In this document: positions 5,939 through 9,802 of the stretch, piece after piece | Position numbering within the stretch: the first letter of the stretch is position 1 | Layout: each line of letters opens with the position of its first letter | Assembly: GCA_005880175.1 (NCBI GenBank) | Contig: VBJR01000182.1 | Span: 2,041 to 11,842, forward strand | From: Chloroflexota bacterium | GTDB lineage: Bacteria > Chloroflexota > Dormibacteria > Dormibacterales > Dormibacteraceae | Direction of reading: 5' to 3' | DNA length: 9,802 nt | Notes under the pieces: generated by a model | Databases searched by the model: none | What the model was told of the DNA's origin: nothing | The model's input: the letters and a program-made list of their open reading frames with translations, nothing else | Position numbers and translations under genes: made by a program

Positions 5939-6178
5939 ATGAGCGCGGTCTCTGTTCGCGATCTTCGCAACCACACGGCCGATGTGCTTCGTCGCGTCGA
6001 GGACGGCGAGCGTGTCCAGATCACCGTCGACCGCCGCCCGGTCGCCGAGCTCGTCCCGTTGCCACGCCGGTCCACCTGGGTGCCGCGGGAGCGCTTGATG
6101 GCCCGCTTCGTCCAGGCCGATCCAGGACTGCGCCGGGACCTGGCCGATGCGCTGGACGACACCATCGAGGACCTGTGA
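5939..6178 (+). CDS. vapB: Phd/YefM-type antitoxin of a VapBC module
   Basis: A 79-aa antitoxin. The N-terminus SVRDLRNHTADVLRRVEDG, then VQITVDRRPVAELVPL, is the Phd/YefM DNA-binding fold (helix-strand dimer). The acidic helical tail (FVQADPGLRRDLADALDDT) would wrap the toxin. I choose ATG 5939 over ATG 5921: the family begins just before SVRDLR, and a TACGCT -10 puts transcription start on this ATG, implying a leaderless message. Its stop overlaps the vapC start by four bases (GTGA), a standard co-translated pair. The expected role is to neutralise VapC and to repress the operon, probably at the 5913-5930 palindrome. The module stands alone between greA and an oxidoreductase gene, consistent with mobile accessory DNA. 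Confidence 0.88.
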   Translation: MSAVSVRDLRNHTADVLRRVEDGERVQITVDRRPVAELVPLPRRSTWVPRERLMARFVQADPGLRRDLADALDDTIEDL

Positions 6179-6567
6179 AGGGCCTTCTGGACACCTCGAT
6201 CTTCATCGCTGACGAGCGGCGTCGCGGTGTCGACCCCGACCAGCTGCCGCTCGAAGCGTCGATTTCGATCGTGACGATCGGCGAGCTGCTCCTCGGCGTG
6301 CACATGGCCTCCTCTGAGCCCGTGCGGGCCGAGCGCCTGGCGACGCTGCGGCTCGTCGAATCCGAGTTCGTCCCGTTGCCGATCGACGACGCGGTCGCTG
6401 CCGCGTTCGCCGAGCTCACGGCCGGCGCGCGGCGGGCTGGTCGCCGGCCCCAGACGCGGGACTCATGGATCGCGGCCACGGCGTACGCGCACGGCGTGGT
6501 GCTCTACACGAAGGACGCCGACTTCGATGCCTTCCCCGGCCTGGAAGTCGTCCTCGTCGGCGCCTGA
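6175..6567 (+). CDS. vapC: PIN-domain toxin (ribonuclease) VapC
   Basis: A 130-aa PIN-domain endoribonuclease. The acidic active-site residues are in place: Asp6 (LLDTSIF), Glu37 (TIGELLLG), Asp96 (RDSWIAATA) and Asp114 in YTKDADFD, with a normal C-terminus (FPGLEVVLVGA). VapC toxins cleave structured RNA such as tRNA or rRNA using Mg2+; the target cannot be predicted here. It starts at GTG 6175, overlapping the vapB stop by four bases. All catalytic residues look intact, so the toxin should be active and kept in check by VapB. The last ~150 bases are overlapped on the other strand by the unnaturally extended frame of the downstream oxidoreductase, which may mark the edge of the inserted segment just after vapC's stop. 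Confidence 0.9.
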   Translation: MKGLLDTSIFIADERRRGVDPDQLPLEASISIVTIGELLLGVHMASSEPVRAERLATLRLVESEFVPLPIDDAVAAAFAELTAGARRAGRRPQTRDSWIAATAYAHGVVLYTKDADFDAFPGLEVVLVGA

Positions 6568-7372
6568 TCTGGCTCGGGCCCACCGCCAGCGACAGGATCG
6601 CGAGGTCCACGCCGGCGGCCCCGTACGCGTCGAGCGTCCGTCCCAGCTCCGCCGCCGTGCCCCCGCCGCCGTCGGGCACCCAGGAGATCCCGGCCGACAC
6701 GGTGAACGAGCCGCGCTCCCGGCCGGCCGCGTCCAGCTCGCGGGCCAGTCCGGCCAGCGACGCCGCCAGCCAGCCCGGGTCGGGCCCGCCCCAGGCCAGG
6801 TTCCAGCCGTCCGCGCAGCGGGCGGTCAGCCGGAGCATGCGCGGGCCCTTGGCCGCGATCCAGATCGGCGGCGGCGCCGCGGTCGCGATCACCTCCGCCT
6901 CGCGCAGGCGGACGTAGCGGCCCTCGGCCGTCACCCGGCCGCCGCCGAGCAGGTCGCGGACCGCCGTCAGCTGCTCCTCGAAGCGGCCGACCAGGTGGTC
7001 GAACGGGTACTCGAACGCGTCGAACTCCGGCTGGTGCCACCCCGAGCCCAGGCCGAGGATGAAGCGGCCGCCCGACGCGTCCGCGAGCGCGGCAGCCTCG
7101 CGGGCGAGCTGGCCGACGGTCCGGAACGCGGGGCAGACCACCAGCGTGCCGAGCCGGATCCGGCGCGTCCGGGCGGCGGCGCAGGCCAGCAGCACGAGCG
7201 GGTCGTGACCCGTCAGCCGGCCGGCCGGTCGCTCGATGAACGGATGGTCCATCACCCACGCGGACTCGAAGCCGAGCTCCTCCGCCCGCTCGATCGTCCG
7301 CACGACCTCGTCGACACCGAACATCCGTCCGGCGTCGGCGTCGCACGTTTGCACGAACACGCCCACCTTCAC
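6416..7372 (-). CDS. LLM-class (luciferase-like, probably F420/FMN-dependent) oxidoreductase, 3' end disturbed
   Basis: A bacterial-luciferase-fold TIM-barrel oxidoreductase. Recognisable blocks are MKVGVFVQT, a helix with ERAEELGFESAWVMDHPF, RIRLGTLVVCPAFR, the GGRFILGLGSGWHQPEF region, PPPIWIAAKGPRMLRLTARCADGWN and GAAGVDLAILSL. This pattern fits actinobacterial F420-dependent LLM enzymes, but the cofactor and substrate are not provable here. The GTG start at 7372 lies 2 nt from the transcription start predicted from TACCCT (7386-7381), hence nearly leaderless. The homologous part ends at about LAVGPSQ (~6568). After that the frame runs ~50 codons antisense to vapC, giving an Arg/Pro-rich tail (ending at 6416) unlike the family's terminal helix. 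The native C-terminus, perhaps 15-20 residues, appears lost. Function after truncation is uncertain. Divergent from fadD across 38 bp. Confidence 0.78.
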   Translation of the reverse strand: MKVGVFVQTCDADAGRMFGVDEVVRTIERAEELGFESAWVMDHPFIERPAGRLTGHDPLVLLACAAARTRRIRLGTLVVCPAFRTVGQLAREAAALADASGGRFILGLGSGWHQPEFDAFEYPFDHLVGRFEEQLTAVRDLLGGGRVTAEGRYVRLREAEVIATAAPPPIWIAAKGPRMLRLTARCADGWNLAWGGPDPGWLAASLAGLARELDAAGRERGSFTVSAGISWVPDGGGGTAAELGRTLDAYGAAGVDLAILSLAVGPSQIRRRRGRLPGRGRHRSRRPSCRAPRRARTPWPRSMSPASGAGDQPAARRP

Positions 7373-7375
7373 GAG

Positions 7376-7409
7376 CCGACAGGGTACTCGGGCGTACGTA
7401 TGCTTCGAA
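7376..7409. promoter_or_regulatory. Interlocked divergent promoters of the LLM oxidoreductase and fadD genes
   Basis: For fadD: -35-like CCGACA (7376-7381), 17-bp spacer, -10 TATGCT (7399-7404), +1 at 7411, which is the GTG start itself. For the oxidoreductase (minus strand): -10 TACCCT (7386-7381), with a weak -35 (TTCGAA, 7409-7404). Each promoter's -10 touches the other's -35, so they probably compete. An imperfect palindrome GCGTACGTATGC (7392-7403) overlaps the fadD -10 and could be an operator. Confidence 0.5.
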
Positions 7410-7410
7410 C

Positions 7411-9147
7411 GTGGACCCTGAGAAGCTCAGCGAGCGAACGACCAGCGGGCTGTTCTTCCGGCAGTCGGCCCGGTTCGGCGATCGTACGCTCGTGCGCTTC
7501 CACGACGGCGAGCGGTGGCGAGGCGCGAGCTGGAACCGGACGGCCGACCTCGCGCTGCGCGTGGCGGCCCGCCTGGTCGGCGAGGGCGTCGGCGCCGGCG
7601 ACCGGGTCGCGATCATGGCGGAGAACCGCGTCGAGTGGCTGTACTGCGACCTGGCCATCCAGGCCGCGGGAGCGGTGACCGTTCCCATCTACCCGAGCAC
7701 GCCGGCCCGGACCGCGCAGGCCATCGCCACCGACGCGGGCATCCGCGTGGCCTTCGTGGACGAGGAGCTGCGGGACCGCCTCGAGGTCGAGCGGCTGGTC
7801 GGCTTCGACGCCGACCTTCCCGGCTGGGTGGCGGACCCGGCCGACCCGGAGCTGCTGGCCGAGGTCGAGGCGCGGGCCGCCGCCGTGACCCCCGACGACC
7901 TGGCAACGCTCGTCTACACCTCCGGGACGACCGGGCTGCCCAAGGGCGTCATGCTGCCCCACCGCTGCTTCGTGGACATGGCGCACAGCTGCCTGGAGGT
8001 GTTCGAGATCGGACAGGAGGACGAGTCGCTCTCGTTCCTGCCCTACTCGCACGTGTTCGAGCGCATCAACGGCGTGTTCGTGGGCCTGGCCGCGGGCGGC
8101 TCGGCCTGGATCGCGCGCGGCATCCCGAAGCTGGTCGACGACCTGCAGGAGTGCCGGCCGACGGTGATGGTCTCGGTCCCGCGGGTCTACGAGAAGATGC
8201 ACCAGCAGGTGATGGCGATCGTGCGCGAGCAGCCCGCCCACCGGCGCGCGATCTTCCGCTGGGCGATCGCCCAGGGCCGGCGGCGGCTGCGCGGCGCGCC
8301 GGCCCCGCTGTACCCGCTCGCCGACCGCGTCGTGCTGGCGCCGATCCGCAAACGGCTGACCGGCGGCCGCCTGCGCTTCTTCGTCAGCGGCGGCGCGCCG
8401 CTGTCGGCCGAGGTGGAGAGCTTCTTCTGGGCCATCGGCGTGAAGATCTTCAACGGCTGGGGCATGACGGAGACCGCGAGCGGCGCCACCTCCAACACGG
8501 AGCGGCGGCACGAGTTCGAGACCGTCGGCCCGCCGCTGCCCGGCGTCGAGATCCGGATCGCCGACGACGGCGAGATCCTGGTCAAGAGCCCGGGCAACAT
8601 GGTCGGCTACTACAACAACCCGGAGGCGACGGCCGAGACGCTCGACGACGGCTGGGTGCGGACCGGGGACATCGGCGAGGTGGACGCCGGCGGCTTCCTG
8701 CGCATCACCGACCGCAAGAAGGAGCTGCTCAAGACCGCGGGCGGCAAGTACGTGGCGCCGGCCCCGATGGAGACGCGGCTGATGCAGGACCCGGCCATCG
8801 AGCGCGCGGTCGTGGTCGGCGACGAGCGGCCGTACGTCACCGCGCTGGTCGTGCCCGACTGGAAGACGCTGGAGGTCGAGCACGCCATCACGGGCGCGCC
8901 GGAGGAGCTGTGCCGGGACGAGCGGGCGCGCGCGGTCGTGCAGCGTGCCATCGACGACGTGAACCGGGACCTCGGCAGCTGGGAGACGATCAAGTACTTC
9001 GAGCTCCTCCCGCACGACTTCACCGAGACGAGCGGCGAGCTGACGCCGACCCTGAAGGTCAAGCGCCGAATCGTCCAGGAGCGGTACCGTGAGCAGGTCG
9101 AGTCGATGTACCAGGGCAAGGTCCGGCCCTCCGCGGCCGCACACTGA
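7411..9147 (+). CDS. fadD: Long-chain acyl-CoA synthetase (AMP-forming, FadD15-like)
   Basis: A 578-aa ANL-superfamily adenylating enzyme that activates fatty acids to acyl-CoA via acyl-AMP. The phosphate-binding loop is YTSGTTGLPKG (residues 169-179). The A5 motif GWGMTET starts at 349; GWVRTGDIG lies in the adenylate-binding region; the hinge motif DRKKELLKTAGGKYVAP starts at 434; and the C-terminal catalytic lysine lies in LTPTLKVKR (Lys549 or its neighbour Lys551). The long-chain signature FLPYSHVFERI and the length match FadD15-type ligases rather than short-chain ones. The start GTG 7411 coincides with the predicted transcription start and lacks a Shine-Dalgarno, so the mRNA is probably leaderless. 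No transmembrane segment is visible. A small Cys-rich gene follows after 16 nt and may be co-transcribed. Divergence from the LLM oxidoreductase does not by itself define a pathway. Confidence 0.93.
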   Translation: MDPEKLSERTTSGLFFRQSARFGDRTLVRFHDGERWRGASWNRTADLALRVAARLVGEGVGAGDRVAIMAENRVEWLYCDLAIQAAGAVTVPIYPSTPARTAQAIATDAGIRVAFVDEELRDRLEVERLVGFDADLPGWVADPADPELLAEVEARAAAVTPDDLATLVYTSGTTGLPKGVMLPHRCFVDMAHSCLEVFEIGQEDESLSFLPYSHVFERINGVFVGLAAGGSAWIARGIPKLVDDLQECRPTVMVSVPRVYEKMHQQVMAIVREQPAHRRAIFRWAIAQGRRRLRGAPAPLYPLADRVVLAPIRKRLTGGRLRFFVSGGAPLSAEVESFFWAIGVKIFNGWGMTETASGATSNTERRHEFETVGPPLPGVEIRIADDGEILVKSPGNMVGYYNNPEATAETLDDGWVRTGDIGEVDAGGFLRITDRKKELLKTAGGKYVAPAPMETRLMQDPAIERAVVVGDERPYVTALVVPDWKTLEVEHAITGAPEELCRDERARAVVQRAIDDVNRDLGSWETIKYFELLPHDFTETSGELTPTLKVKRRIVQERYREQVESMYQGKVRPSAAAH

Positions 9148-9163
9148 ATGAGACCTGCACGTC

Positions 9164-9529
9164 GTGCCTGAGCCGGCGGACCTCTCGGGCGTCCACGCCG
9201 CGCTGGACCAGCTCCGGCGCCAGCTCTGCCACTGCGGGCTGCGCGGCGAGTGCCTGGGCTGCCGCGGCATCGAGATGGTGCGGACGCAGGTCGAGGCGGT
9301 GGCGGCGGCGGCCAGTCAGCCGGTCCTGATGCAGGTCGCCCAGGAGGCGGCCATGAAGGACATGGCGACGCAGTTCGAGGGCATGGCCGAGCGGCTGATG
9401 AACGACCCGGAGCTGCGTCAGGCCGCGGAGGCGATGCAGGAGCGGGTGATGTCGGACCCGGAGACCCGCCGCCTGCTGGAGGAGCTGATGCGGCGCCTCG
9501 GCCCCCCGGAGCAGGAGGGGCCGGGCTAG
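9164..9529 (+). CDS. Small Cys-rich protein with a CHC-x5-CxxC cluster and DP-containing helices
   Basis: A 121-aa protein of no family I recognise. Residues 22-33 read CHCGLRGECLGC, giving four cysteines and a histidine (Cys22, His23, Cys24, Cys30, Cys33) in a compact loop suited to zinc or an Fe-S cluster. The C-terminal half is Met/Glu/Ala-rich amphipathic helix with two similar units, RLMNDPELRQAAEAM and RVMSDPETRRLLEEL, reminiscent of the Asp-Pro repeats of STI1-type chaperone-binding segments; that likeness is only by eye. No signal peptide is visible. The start GTG 9164 follows the fadD stop by 16 nt, with no clear ribosome-binding site. Codon use matches the neighbours, and the frame ends at TAG 9527-9529. 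Probably real and co-transcribed with fadD. The next base of interest is a GC-rich hairpin overlapping the stop. Confidence 0.68.
   Translation: MPEPADLSGVHAALDQLRRQLCHCGLRGECLGCRGIEMVRTQVEAVAAAASQPVLMQVAQEAAMKDMATQFEGMAERLMNDPELRQAAEAMQERVMSDPETRRLLEELMRRLGPPEQEGPG
9497..9525 (+). terminator. GC-rich hairpin at the 3' end of the fadD-small-protein unit
   Basis: Arms CTCGGCCCC (9497-9505) and GGGGCCGGG (9517-9525) pair over nine positions with one G-T, enclosing an 11-nt loop, and end just before the TAG stop. No T-run follows, so it is at best a U-less terminator of the sort proposed for high-GC bacteria. A second small hairpin (CTTCG 9557-9561 / CGAAG 9571-9575) lies downstream. Confidence 0.35.
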
Positions 9530-9802
9530 TCCCCAATGCCGGTGAGTTAGAGTCCGCTTCGAGCCCGGGACGAAGTCGTTGTCTGGGCGATCGGCCTGGC
9601 GCGTCTCGAGACGGGCGTCGCCGAGGCGTGGGAGTTCAACGAAGGGAAGCCTCCGGTGGGCTAGCATCGGGCCACGTCTGGGTCGCAACCATGCCACGAA
9701 CGGCCTTGCCGTATGGGCGCCACGTCTCGACCCGGCTGAGGGGTGGCAGACGTACGGCAAGGCACCGTCGTGAACCACTTGCCACCCAAAGGCAGCACAG
9801 TG
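9530..9802. other. Gene-free terminal region rich in inverted repeats
   Basis: No reading frame here looks like a protein gene; the frames present are short, Arg/Ser/Pro-rich and unconserved in appearance. The region holds the hairpin CTTCG/CGAAG (9557-9575); two copies of GCCACGTCT (9671-9679 and 9719-9727); a long hairpin at 9703-9763; and a stem-loop at 9776-9802. TANNNT -10-like hexamers occur at 9548-9553 (TAGAGT) and 9662-9667 (TAGCAT). This could be a structured RNA gene, a leader of the gene beyond the window, or the non-coding end of a mobile element. The sequence alone does not decide. Confidence 0.4.
9703..9763. repeat. Long imperfect hairpin with an 11-bp perfect outer stem
   Basis: GCCTTGCCGTA (9703-9713) and TACGGCAAGGC (9753-9763) are perfect reverse complements, extended inward by G-T and G-C pairs. 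Inside, GCCAC (9719-9723) pairs with GTGGC (9743-9747) and CTC (9726-9728) with GAG (9738-9740), giving a stepped 61-nt hairpin. No T-tract follows on either strand. Confidence 0.75.

Noticed and set aside
7369..9270. A 633-codon frame antisense to fadD
   Set aside because: The plus-strand frame carries every acyl-CoA synthetase motif in order; the antisense frame is its codon-position shadow.
9590..9680. Possible c-di-GMP riboswitch, tmRNA, RNase P or SRP RNA
   Set aside because: The conserved core strings of these RNAs were looked for and not found.
9640..9690. Resemblance of GGGAAGCC...CGGTG to a cobalamin riboswitch core
   Set aside because: The rest of the cobalamin box, including the GCCACTGT-like end and the AATCC element, is absent in the right order.
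9579..9773. A 64-codon plus-strand frame in the terminal region
   Set aside because: TTG start, Ser/Arg-rich composition, no ribosome-binding site, and it lies across the hairpins.
9059..9778. A 239-codon minus-strand frame over the small Cys-rich gene and the terminal region
   Set aside because: Most of it is antisense to the plus-strand gene, with low-complexity composition and no domain seen.

Overview
The window is uniformly high-GC with GC-ending codons, frequent GTG starts and several transcripts that appear to be leaderless. Together with the gene families present (an F420/FMN luciferase-like oxidoreductase, a FadD15-type acyl-CoA ligase, a VapBC module), this suggests a chromosomal segment of an actinomycetote or a similar high-GC soil lineage, perhaps Thermoleophilia-like. 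That placement is inference. No rRNA, tRNA, CRISPR array, phage gene or recognisable transposase gene is visible.

Left part (1-3201). The window opens inside the C-terminal end of an MrfA-type (YprA, DUF1998) DNA helicase. Its 3' end overlaps an MrfB-type (YprB) DEDD exonuclease; the pair matches the mitomycin-repair operon mrfAB of Bacillus subtilis. The mrfB frame is interrupted near 1308, so its exonuclease domain and its C-terminal helical region lie in different frames. A class I methyltransferase on the minus strand meets mrfB tail-to-tail with a 28-nt overlap. Divergent from it is a short UDP-glucose-4-epimerase-like protein that lacks a block of about 27 residues expected near its C-terminus.

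Middle part (3204-5899). A tight minus-strand cluster reads pncA (nicotinamidase), a 103-aa unknown protein, a zinc-ribbon protein, and a protein made of two tandem YbjQ-like (heavy-metal-binding) domains. pncA is divergent from a greA-family elongation factor, and the two appear to share one symmetric -10 element.

Right part (5900-9802). A vapBC toxin-antitoxin module with a near-perfect palindrome over its promoter sits between greA and an LLM-class oxidoreductase. The oxidoreductase frame lacks a natural end and runs antisense into vapC, which suggests the module landed on or beside its 3' end. The oxidoreductase is divergent from a FadD15-like long-chain acyl-CoA synthetase across a 38-bp region in which the two promoters interlock. 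A small Cys-rich protein follows fadD. The last 273 bases hold no convincing gene but do hold several inverted repeats, including an 11-bp perfect stem; this may be a structured RNA, a terminator region or the non-coding end of a mobile element.

Apart from mrfA-mrfB, vapB-vapC, fadD with the small protein, and the four-gene pncA cluster, the genes look like independent units. The window also shows three lesions (mrfB frameshift, epimerase internal gap, oxidoreductase tail), which could reflect real decay or sequence and assembly error.
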